From Ridgeia piscesae (Eukaryota; Annelida; Polychaeta; Sabellida; Siboglinidae): DNA of 64,000 nt. A program made the translations under genes and the position numbers. Below the pieces are notes generated by a model. It searched no databases. It was not told the origin of the DNA and saw nothing but the letters and a program-made list of their open reading frames with translations. Positions 17,337-29,258 of the stretch are shown piece after piece. The stretch covers positions 1-64,000 of the forward strand of contig JAODUO010000860.1 of assembly GCA_025642075.2 (NCBI GenBank), written 5' to 3'. Each line of letters starts with the position of its first letter. Position 1 is the first letter of the stretch.

Positions 17337-19979
17337 CATAATAGTAGTAGTAATGATTATTTGTTGCAGGTGTCTTTGATCCTATGGGGCTGGACTTTGC
17401 ACTTGTCATTATGATTGCGGGGGAGAATGTTACAACGGTAAGAGTACTGGACTGTCACACACATGATGTGTCAGTCTGTCATATATTTAGTCATACTTTA
17501 ATCCATCTTCTTACTTTCTTAAGATTCCATTCATAAACAAGTCTCCAACTATGATAAAAACCGATATTTTGTTTCACTAAAATCCATCATTTATTAACGT
17601 GACAAGGTTAGATCACATACACCAGGGGTACCCATTCTAGTAGTCAAAACACCAATTGTATGCAATCAAATTTACCAGTAAGTACCTGGATATTATCTGA
17701 CCTCAATTTGATGCATTTTAATGCATTTTTTTCCACAGCTGAATAAGTAATAAATAATATCAACAAAATGTTTGCAAATTATGATTAGCTAATGAATAAA
17801 TGACATCACTGTTTGTTACACTTGCATAGCAGGATTTATGGCATTGCAAATATCCACATTGTTCTGGTATTTGCTAATAAAGTTTGAGTACATTTTAAGT
17901 GGTACCTAACTTCAAATTCACCCAAATCTTTCTTATTGAAAAAATTTCAGTAATTTATTTTCACATCAAACGAAATGTGTGACTCAAACTGGGAACATTT
18001 TAAATATCTACCATTAACTTGTATTATGTATCATTATTCTTAAGTTGCTTTTGTGACTAGTATTACTTTTTATTATTATTCTTTTTGTAATTAGTATTAC
18101 CTTTTATTATTATTCTTGTCTATTCATTAAGTACTAATTTATTTTAATGTTTATAATAATCTTAACAGCTGCATTCCATGCTCTTTGATTCAAATGCCCC
18201 TCTGAATGGTAATTATTCCATATTTATGGTGCAAAATAATGCAGTAAAATGAATAAAAATTATTTTGAGAAATTCCAGATTAAATAACCTTATTTGACTG
18301 TTTAAAACAGTGCATTAAAATGGAAATGTTGCTTCAAATACCCACTGGAATGCCTGTAACTAAATTGGTACAACTGGTAAAAAATTGGTAGAAACATAAT
18401 GGCACCACTGGTCTGTTTTCAGGTGCCTTTCACAATGAATAAGACGGGAGACCCTGTGGGGGTGTATTGCACGGCTGCCACAGATCCACTGTCAACCCCA
18501 AAGAGACAATTTCGTCCATCTAACTCCATTGGTACAGTACAAGCTTGCTACCGCTGTAATGGCAGGTGTATTTGGACACCTAAGAGTAAAATAATTCTCG
18601 GCTCTCCGGAAATATATACTGCACAGAAATAATTATCTTTGATGTCTGAAAGTCCAAAAACATACAGTGCTTAAAAATATTTCTTTTTGAAAGTTGTGAA
18701 AATGTCTGACAACAGACGTTATGGTAATTAATCTTGTTCCCAATGGTCTGTTGCAATGTGAGAGCCACCTCACCCCGACTCCTCTCTATCTGAAGTTAGG
18801 GAATGAATTAAAGTTCAAAACGCCATAATGATGACAACAGTTGCCCTTGCTTTCTGTGGGGTGAGCATGGAAGGGTCAGTTGGTTTGTTTCAGAAATGAC
18901 AAGTGCTGATTGATTATGTTTGATTCAGGAATGACGGTGTTAAAAGATTCAGGAGCGACAAGTAAAGTGACGATTGACAGGTTACAGCAGCGATAAGTAA
19001 AGTGATGATTGACAGGTTACAGGAGCGAACAAGTAAAGTGATGATTGACAGGTTACAGGAGCGACAAGTAAAGTGATGATTGACAGGTTACAGGAGCGAC
19101 AAGTAAAGTGATGATTGACAGGTTACAGGAGCGACAAGTAAAGTGACGATTGACAGGTTACAGCAGCAATAAGTAAAGTGATGATTGACAGGTTACAGGA
19201 GCGACAAGTAAAGTGACGATTGACAGGTTACAGCAGCGATAAGTAAAGTGGCGATTGACAAGTTTCAAGAACGATCATTACATTTATACTTGATTATTTG
19301 TTTCAGGAGTAACAGCTACAGTGATGCTTGACAAAGCATCTATTCAGCTGACCCCTAATGACATCACAATTTCTGGAACATCGATGATGGTAACTTACAT
19401 ACCAGTTTTTAAAGCTTGCTCTAAGCTGTTTTGTGTTTTAGGCAAAGTAAAACACAAATGTTTGTCTTTCATAACCACCACCCTTATGGTCGGGGTGACT
19501 CCTGTAAGTACAAATGTTTGTCCTCTTTCTCACAGTACTACACAGATACAGATTCCTTATCATTTTATATTCATAGCTGATTTGTCTGTTGACATAAAAT
19601 CTGCAGTTTTTGGCAGTGTAGCCCCACCTTGCTGTGCACAACATTGTGGATTAACAGCCAACTGATGTATGATCTGATAGAAAACCTTAAATAATGGAGA
19701 ATTATTTTGAAAAGTAATTACCGTGATAAATGGTTACGGCTTGTTATACTTTTGAGAATGGGTTCTTGAAAATTTAAGTACAGCATATTACAGAATACAT
19801 TCTGTGTGATTGTATGTATGGTTGAGTCCGAATTAAAGGATTTGTATTTTAGGCACTCCTGAGGTTGGACGCGACGACAGAGAGTCAGTTCCTGTGCTCA
19901 GTGCGAGTGGCTGACAACTACTCACAGGCGGAGGACCTGGCCATGGTTCAGACCTGTGTCTATGTCCCATCAGCACATA
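9876..19979 (+). CDS. TCTN: Tectonic gene exons 1-10: signal peptide and novel N-terminal ectodomain
   Basis: Exons: 9876-9939, 11048-11217, 12838-12956, 13902-14003, 14933-15043, 16379-16428, 17370-17437, 18423-18531, 19307-19389, 19853-19979 (about 334 codons). The region begins [11 protein letters not shown]. It repeats a strand-like pattern of alternating hydrophobic residues around a single Cys ([46 protein letters not shown]), with Asn-X-Ser/Thr sites scattered through it. That suggests tandem beta-sandwich modules in a secreted glycoprotein, but I recognise no named domain. Exon-edge phases agree at every junction, which ties it to the tectonic core. Exon 1 is cut at GCA|GTAAGA because this is the only donor in phase with the exon at 11048. 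Confidence 0.7.
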
Positions 19980-20015
19980 GTGAGTCTCAACATGTTGTCT
20001 CATACTAGTCTAGGT

Positions 20016-20054
<39 letters not shown>

Positions 20055-20421
20055 GTGCGTGCGTGCGTGCGTGCGTGCGTGTGTGTGTTTATGTGTGTGT
20101 GTTTATGTGTGTGTGTTTATGTGTGTGTGTTTATGTGTGTGTGTTTATGTGTGTGTGTTTTGTGTGTGTGTTTATGTGTGTTTATGTGTGTGTGTTTATG
20201 TGTGTATGTAAGCGTGTGTATGTGTGTGAGAAAGAGAATGTGTGAGTGAGTGTGTTGTGTGTGTGTGTGTATGTAAGTGTGTGTATGTAAGTGTGTGTGT
20301 ATGTGTGTGAGAAAGAGAGAGTGTGTGTGTGAGAGAATGTGAATGTGTCTGTGTGTGAGAGAGAGTATGTATTTTTTGTGTGAGAGTATGTTTTAGTGAG
20401 TGAGTGACTGAGTAAGAGTGA

Positions 20422-20462
<41 letters not shown>

Positions 20463-20484
20463 TGGTGAGTGAGTGAGTGAGTGA

Positions 20485-20535
<51 letters not shown>

Positions 20536-23500
20536 TGAGTGAGTGAGTGAGTGTGTTTGTGTCTGATCTGTATGTGTGTTTCTGTGTGTGTTTGTGTGTG
20601 TGTTTGCATGTGTGTTTCTGTGGACATGCTCCCACTATTTAAAAAGAGCCCCAGAGCCTTATACAGTCTGTGATAGTTAAGTCCACCTCCTGGCCTTCTC
20701 GTGGCAAAACTATTTTCACTGACAGGAAATATACTTTTATGTGAAGTGAATATGAAGCTTCTTTCCATAATCAGTCTGCTCAAAGACAGATAAGATAATT
20801 AAAGTGGTTGTCTTCTAGTAATTATATGTATCTATATACATAGTGATTATGTGGTGTCTATAATCTGTGCATATTTCTGATTGTAGCTAACATAACAAAT
20901 ATAACAACAACAACTACTACTACTACGACAACTACAGTACCTCCGCCAGGTGTCAATGTGACGACAACTCCTGCCCCTGTGGCGCCACCGCCAGTGAGTG
21001 GGGACTGGAAAGTCGCAAAGGAAATCATTGAATTTAAGGTTGGTGTGCTTCCCAACAACACATAGCTTCCTCAGCCTTAAACGAAATGACCTCACTGCAA
21101 AGACTTGACACAGATTTTCCCCAGTTAGTTCCATTCTACCAGTTAGTTTTTATATTAAATACAAGTGTATGTGATGCTGATGTTGAGTCCTGTTTTATGT
21201 ATAAATCACTGTTTATCTATACGTCCTTCCTTCTGTCTTTCCATCTTTCTTTCCTTCCCTTCTTTCCATCCTTCCTTCCATTCTTTCCTTCCTACCATTC
21301 TTTCCTTCCTACCATTCTTTCCTTCCTTCCATTCTTTCCTTCCTTCCATTCTTTCCTTCCTTCCATTCTTTCCGTCCTTCCATCCTTTCCTTCCTCCTCC
21401 TTTCCATTCCTTCCATCCTTTCCTTCCATCTTTCCTTCCTTCCATCCTTTCCTTCCTTCCACCCTTTCCTTCCTTCCACCCTTTCCTTCCATCCTTTCCT
21501 TCCTTCCATCCTTTCCTTCCTTCCACCCTTTCCTTCCATCCTTTCCTTCCTTCCTTCCTCCTTTCCTTCCATCCTTTCCTTCCTTCCATCCTTCCTTTCC
21601 TTTCCTTTCCTTTCCTTTCTTTCTTCCTTTCCTTTCCTTTCCTTTCTCCTTCCTTCCTTCCTTTCCTTCCTTCCTTCCCTTTCCTTCCTTCACTTCCTTC
21701 TTCTTCTTCTCTCTTCTTCCTCTTCTTCTTCCTTCTTCCTTCCTTCCTTCCATCCTTTCCTTCCATCCTTTCCTTCCTCTTCCTTTCCTTCCTTATCCTT
21801 TCCTTTCCTTTCCTTTCCTTTCCCTTTCATCCTTTCCTTCCTTCCATCCTTTCCTTTCCTTCCTTTCCTTTCCTTTCCCTTCCCTTCCCTTCCCTTCCTT
21901 CCCCTTCCTTCCCTTCCCTTCCCTTCCCTTCCCTTCCCTTTCCTTCCTTCCTTCCTTCCATCCTTTCCTTCCTTCATTTCCTTTCCTTCCTTCCTTCATC
22001 CTTTCCTTCCTTCCTTCCATCCTTTCCTTCCATCCTTTCCTTCCATCCTTTCCTTCCATCCTTTCCTTCCATCCTTTCCTTCCTTCCATCCTTTCCTTCC
22101 TGCCATCCTTTCCTTCTTTCCTTCCTTCCACCCTTTCCCTTTGTCCCTGATGCAGGCAAACATTTGTGTTGAAAATATGGACAAGTCATACTCAATTTAC
22201 CCCATCCTTCCGACTTTATGACCTTCTTCACGACAGGAAGTTTGACATAAAATAATAAATCAACAATTTCCTGCAGCGAAATGACGACAAGCATGCACTG
22301 GTGGTTGTGACTCGCACTAATGCGGTGCAGCCACGCGGGTCCCAGGTGGTGGTGCTGCGGTGCTGTACTCCGCCGGAGCTCAACCCAGACAACCCAAAGT
22401 ACGTGAACCTGAGTGTAGGACTCGTCTTCACATCTCACATCGCCCCCACGAGGGAGTTTGCTTGGAACACCACCACACGTAAGGTCCCCTCAGTTAAATT
22501 AAAGTGACATGGTCCGTTCTTGGCTTTTTATTTTTATTGCAAAGTCATGTTAACCAGTATAAGTTATAACTATTGTAGTGACCTGACCGCCAATAAATGT
22601 TTTATCGAAACAGAACTGACTTCGTAATGTTAAACGTTGAATGTTTATAAGAATCCCGGGCTCTGTCACTCAAATCGCTGCAAGTGACACCCACCTTTTT
22701 GACCTTTACCAACTGGGAGCCGTGCACCTGGCTGGGTGTGGCGTTAGTGGCGTCAACTTGTGTTCACGTGATACTGCATCGCGTGATCATGCATTTCCTT
22801 CAGGGCTTTTAGCCACGCCTACAACGGTTTCGAAAATGCCTCGTGGTCGATGTGTACACAGAGTTAAGCGCCCTTACTGCGTCTATAAAAACATATTTTG
22901 ACTGTCTTTACGTTATACCGTATAACATGATTTTGCAATAAAAATTAAAAGCCCCGAACGGACCATGTCGCTTTAAAGTGCAATTAAATGTGCTTCCTCG
23001 GTTAAGTTAAAGGTCCATTAAAGGTGCTTACTGAATTTTAAAAAGTTGTCTCAAAGTAGCTTTCTCAGTTAAATTAAAGCACAATTACAGTGCCTCTATG
23101 TTTCCTCAGGTAAATTTAAGCTCCATTAATCCTCATTAATTGATCTGTCCAGTAGACCATGGCTACAATTAAAATGATGTGAGTGACCTCCACCAAGTGT
23201 ATCAATAATATCTGCACCTTACTGAAGCTGCACAGCATTGCTAGGTCAAACATTCCTGCATACAGTTTTTTAAAACATTACCTTATCTTTGTGCTATAAA
23301 TAAAATATTGAGGGCCAGTATTTCTTCCAAGCATAAAATTCCTAATTGATTGTCCAAACACACCAGAATTCAGCTCAGGAATTGTGTTCCATGTTTTATA
23401 GCGTGACACATCTTGTTAGCAACAGGTCGTCACATTATAAATTCTAATTCTAAGTTTATTCAGTTGCAAAGATGTGAGAAAATGTGATACAATTAAACAG

Positions 23501-26500
23501 AAAATTGAATTTTAGTGCATTTTCTGTAAGGACAGATGAGTTGGTTGTTGATATTGTGACCTGCCACTGCTGTTTGCTGATGACAGTTGACAAGGATGCT
23601 AAGAAGGAGAGGACCCTCACTGACCCAGTTGACATCCCTCTGTCTCCCTGTCCCTGTGACATGACAGAGAACTTGTGTGACACCAACTGCTGCTGTGACA
23701 AGGTTTTTATCATCATTGTACTTTCAGCTAAATCAATGCTCATTTAAAGGTGCCTCATCAGATAAATTCAACCACAATTCAAATAAACCACTCAGTTTTT
23801 CAGTTGCCTAACTTTAATGAGTTCAATAATGACTTATGGAAAAAATCTAAACTTCTATTTTGTTTCAAAATTTCCTGTGGAGGTTATTATCAGTTAACAG
23901 TTCATGTAGGACAGCCACTGATTGTTCACAATGTTGCATGTTTCTTCTATGAATTATATATGGTTGTTCAAATTTATGTAAACCCTTCCCACTAGCTCAG
24001 TTGACACAGTTTGGAACAGTTATAGAAAACACACGTAACGTCCTGAGCAACGTTTTAAATTACACAATCTTTGACAGGCATATGGTGTAACCACTTTGGG
24101 AAACCGTCCTAGACATCCGTATTCAGTGCTAGGTGGCACCACTGTAGCAGTATACTTCTTGATACCTGGTGATGACAAAACCACCCTGCCACTTAACACG
24201 TCACGGGAGTTTGTGAATTTCTGCAAGCCCAAGACTCAGTTACATGTTTCCTCATTATACTGTTCCCTCCCACAGCGGTGTGACAAAGCTACTAAGGAGA
24301 CCTTCACTTGTATCCCTGGAGTCGAGGGTGGGGGAAAGCCGCTTCTCCCACCCCGCCACCTGTGTACGACCTCCTATGTGGGGCATCCAGGAACATTCCC
24401 CTTCTTCTGCGTGCACAAGGACAACAGCGCGTTTCTTGGGTTCTTCTACCCCATCGAGGCGGCCAAGCGTGAAAAGCAGAGTGTTGTATCAGCGATCTCG
24501 TCACACAAGCCCGAGTACAGCTACACGTAAGGGGTGGTGTCATAAGTTCATAGACTATGGTCATAAGTAAGGGGTGGTGTCATAAGTTCATAGACTATGG
24601 TCATAAGTAAGGGGTGGTGTCATAAGTTCATAGACTATGGTCATAAGTAAGGGGTGGTGTCATAAGTTCATAGATATGGTCATAAGTAAGGGGTGGTGTC
24701 ATAAGTTCATAGAGTATGGTCATAAGTAAGGGGTGGTGTCATAAGTTCATAGACTATGGTCATAAGTAAGGGGTGGTGTCATAAGTTCATAGACTATGGT
24801 CATAAGTAAGGGGTGGTGTCATTAGTTCATAGAGTATGGTCACAAGTAAGGGGTGGTGTCATAAGTTCATAGACTATGGTCATAAGTAAGGGGTGGTGTC
24901 ATAAGTTCATAGACTATGGTCATAAGTAAGGGGTGGTGTCATTAGTTCATAGAGTATGGTCACAAGTAAGGGGTGGTGTCATAAGTTCATAGACTATGGT
25001 CATAAGTAAGGGGTGGTGTCATAAGTTCATAGACTATGGTCACAAGTAAGGGGTGGTGTCATAAGTTCATAGACTATGGTCATAAGTAAGGGGTGGTGTC
25101 ATAATTCATAGACTATGGTCACAAGTAAGGGCTGGTGTCATTAGTTCATAGAGTATGGTCACAAGTAAGGGGTGTGTCATAAGTTCATAGACTAGGTCAT
25201 AAGTAAGGGGTGGTGTCATAAGTTCATAGAGTATGGTCACAAGTAAGGGGTGGTGTCATAAGTTCATAGAGTATGGTCACAAGTAAGGGGTGGTGTCATA
25301 AGTTCATAGAGTATGGTCACAAGTAAGGGGTGGTGTCATAAGTTCATAGAGTATGGTCATAAGTAAGGGGTGGTGTCATAAGTTCATAGAGTATGGTCAC
25401 AAGTAAGGGGTGGTGTCATAAGTTCATAGAGTATGGTCACAAGTAAGGGGTGATGTCATTAGTTCATAGACTATGGTCACAAGTAAGGGGCGGTGTCATA
25501 AGTTCACAGAATATGGTCACAAGTAAGCGGTGGTGTCATAAGTTCATAGACTATGGTCATAAGTAAGGGGTGGTGTCATAAGTTCATAGACTATGGTCAT
25601 AAGTAAGGGGTGGTGTCATTAGTTCATAGACTATGGTCATAAGTAAGGGGTGGTGTCATAAGTTCATAGACTATGGTCATAAGTAAGGGGTGGTGTCATT
25701 AGTTCATAGACTATGGTCACAAGTAAGGGGTGGTGTCATAAGTTCATAGACTATGGTCATAAGTAAGGGGTGGTGTCATTAATTCATAGAGTATGGTCAC
25801 AAGTAAGGGCTGGTGTCATTAGTTCACAGAGTATGGTTACAAGTAAGGGGTAATGTCATAAGTTCATAGAGTAGTCATAAATAAGGGGTGGTGTCATAAG
25901 TTCATAGAGTATGGTCAAAAAGTAAGGGGTGGTGTCATAAGTTCATAGAGTATGGTCACAAGTAATGGGTGGTGTCAAAACGTTTATGAGTATGGGTCAC
26001 AAGTCAGGGGTAATGTCATAAGTTCATAGAGTAGTCATAAATAAGGGGTGATATCATAAGTTCACAGAGTACAGCTAGTTACAGAAGGTGATGTATTGCA
26101 CGGATTCACAAACAACTACACATCCAGTGTTACATCTGTTTGACATGTTGAAGATAACTGAAAATAGCAACAGAAATGCAACTGAAGAAAAACCCAGTAA
26201 ATATTACCAAGTAATAACAACAGACGAATTGACGCACAACTTCGGACATTTATATACTTGTTGTTTTGTGACAGACTTTCGGAAGACACAGACGTCGAAC
26301 TCGACAACTCGAACTACAAATACGGCCTGAGCTTGCGAACCGTGCCACAAGGACGCCCCACCTTCACCGCAATAGACCACTACCGTCTCGCTTTACCCCA
26401 ACACACCTGGACTGGTCAGTGTATCCACACCGCGCCCGTTCAGTATCTTGTTGACTCGAGCGCCACATGTGAGCTGATAATGTCAGAGGCTGCATGCTTG

Positions 26501-27206
26501 GATGATTCACGTCTCAATGCGTTGACCTACATCCAAGCGATCGACCCTGGCAGACTGTCATTACTGCACCCGCTTCATTTGCTGTCCGATCACAATAATG
26601 GCAAAGTTGTGAAGGTTACGGTCAACTATCTCTGCATGCCACTTGACTCGTCAAACGAAATGTATGTGAAGGATACAATTCCGAATCCGGTTCTTAACAT
26701 GTATGACAAACATCTGTTTGGAAGTTACCAAGTGCCGATGATTGGTAACATTTTTGATTGTCGTTTTGAAAACGAAACAGGTGCTTTTGTCTGTGGCAAT
26801 CGGAACACTCGGCGACACATCGTCATCAGAGCCAGTGCTGCCACCTAGATGTGCATGGGACAATAGCTTTGTGAGTCCACGTACACCAGTGTATGATAGC
26901 AATTCTACGACCTGTAGAGACGCAGTGGTGGACGTGCGATACAATTTTACATGGGTTGGAACGACGATTTTACATCTAAATGCAACTGTCATACTTGCTG
27001 ATGTTCCTTTGTTCCACGAAAAGTCTTCTAGCACGACACCGTTGACGATGAACCAGAAGTTTGAGGTGCTGTTTGTTCACAGCCGCCAAAATAACATGAC
27101 TAACGCAACAAGGGAGTTGACAGAGGAACGCTCTGGGAATCCAGGTATGTGTGTCACTTTGAAATGTTTATGAGTGTTTAAATGCTTAAAAACTCATGCA
27201 TATATA

Positions 27207-27298
<92 letters not shown>

Positions 27299-27361
27299 TG
27301 ATGATATATATATATATATATGTATTCAGTATTAATATATATATATATATGTATATATATG

Positions 27362-27397
<36 letters not shown>

Positions 27398-28570
27398 TGC
27401 ATGTATATAATATATATATATATATGTTTGCATGTATATAATATATATATGTATATGTATATAATATATATATATATATATACTCCAAAAAATACCAACC
27501 AGACATACATATGGACCAGCTGATGCAAGCATCTGTTTCTGAGCAAATCCAGTCTGCACTAACTGTTGACCCCCCATGGGTCCTTGGTTCCATGGACAAA
27601 GCCTTATTTTAGAATTAGAACTCTTAGTTCTTAATACACTCAGACACATTGTGACAGCAGTAAAAAAAAGTCGAACAATGGTGCTTATCTTGTTTTCGAA
27701 ACAATCTTTTGATCATGTTTTGTATCAAATATTATCAATTGAATAGTTTCATGGTTCAATAAATGTTTAAACAAATGTTTCATCCTTGTTTGGAAAAACA
27801 ATCTAAATTAAAGCGGTTTCCATCAAAATCTTTCATAATAAATATTACAAACTTTACAGTGGGGAACATTTCATGAAGAGAAGAAGTCGAAGCAACTGCG
27901 ATAGAAACTCTTAATAAAGAAGTAGGCACAAGGACTGCATAAATATAATTAATTAAGCCATTTTAAATCACGTAATTTTCCAGAATGTTTACTGTTTCAT
28001 TGCTGTGTCTGTTTCAGGATACGAGTTTGGCCGTCCAATCATAACTGGAAGAGTTGTTATTGAAAATGAAACTTTGTATGAAGGATATGTCGACATGAAT
28101 GAGTCTAGTCGCATTTCTCTGTGGAGTCCAGGTAATCTACGCAATATGATATGAGAATTTACTTATTCCTTGTGTGTATATATTTGTGCATTTCATTTTG
28201 TAGCTTCTGTTGATGGTTGTCGGCTGCAGGCAAGTACCAGGGTAGTCAAAAAATTGTTTTAAAAGATAGCCTCGGAAATTGCCTCTCTTGACCGGGAGAA
28301 TTCTTGACTTAGTAAGCAAAAATGCACCCCTTAAAATGTCAACCACTGGAGAGTCGACATTACCTGTTATTGTATACGAAGTGGAACATTTAAAAAGAAC
28401 TTACCTGCTTATGTTTGCAGTCTGTGTATGCATTGTGTCAGTTGTGAAAGTGTATATAGAATACAGCAGACCAAATACGCATGTACACGCATGCTCACTG
28501 GCACATATACAAGCATGTATACACACACCCGCATGCATGTGCATGTACACGCACGCACGCACGCACGCAC

Positions 28571-28610
<40 letters not shown>

Positions 28611-29178
28611 AAAGGATAGTACAGCTTTTTGAGGATGTCTGCAGTTTCTGAAAAGCTGGCGTAGTTTGCTGTAAACAAATGACCATCTACTGTAGTACCG
28701 GCGAACTAGCTTGTACCGTCTTGCAACACAAAATGGGAACGTCTGGAAATAGCATGCTACAAGAAGCTAGAGTAAACAGTAATGATGACTGTCCTGATTA
28801 AGTACTTAAGACTGTTGTGTTTGTCGTGTCAGGTGTGAACAGTCTGTGTAAGGACGCGGGCAGACTGTCAGTGATGTTTGGAGAAGACACCATGAGTGGA
28901 TGTAATGTCCGTCTCGGTCTCCAGGAACTCGTAGATTGCAACTCACTCAGGTAACCATCGCAAGTTCTCCATTTATCGTCTGTAATGGTAATCTACCGCA
29001 GTTTAAGAAACAACTAAAGACATTTCTGTTTTCCACTTAAGGATTCTTACACAACGGATATCATACTTTAGCTCACTTTTACACCATGTCATCATTGATC
29101 TTATTTATTTTTTATTAATATTGTGCTATTGTATTATTTTAATTTCACATATCTAATATAAAAAAAAATGGTTTAATC

Positions 29179-29258
<80 letters not shown>

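Noticed and set aside
16674..17414. Poly-Val, poly-Ser, poly-Leu and poly-Tyr frames
   Set aside because: Translations of the (GTA)n microsatellite.
21086..22172. Ser/Phe/Pro-rich and Lys/Glu/Gly-rich frames of up to 354 codons
   Set aside because: Translations of the polypyrimidine tract and its complement; it lies within an intron.
24096..24275. Upstream open extension of tectonic exon 14
   Set aside because: It would place unrelated sequence between the Cys cluster and its continuation; the CCCTCCCACAG acceptor at 24275 gives the family-like reading.
24527..26060. CRISPR-like direct-repeat array
   Set aside because: The units are contiguous without unique spacers, in a eukaryotic intron; it is a minisatellite.
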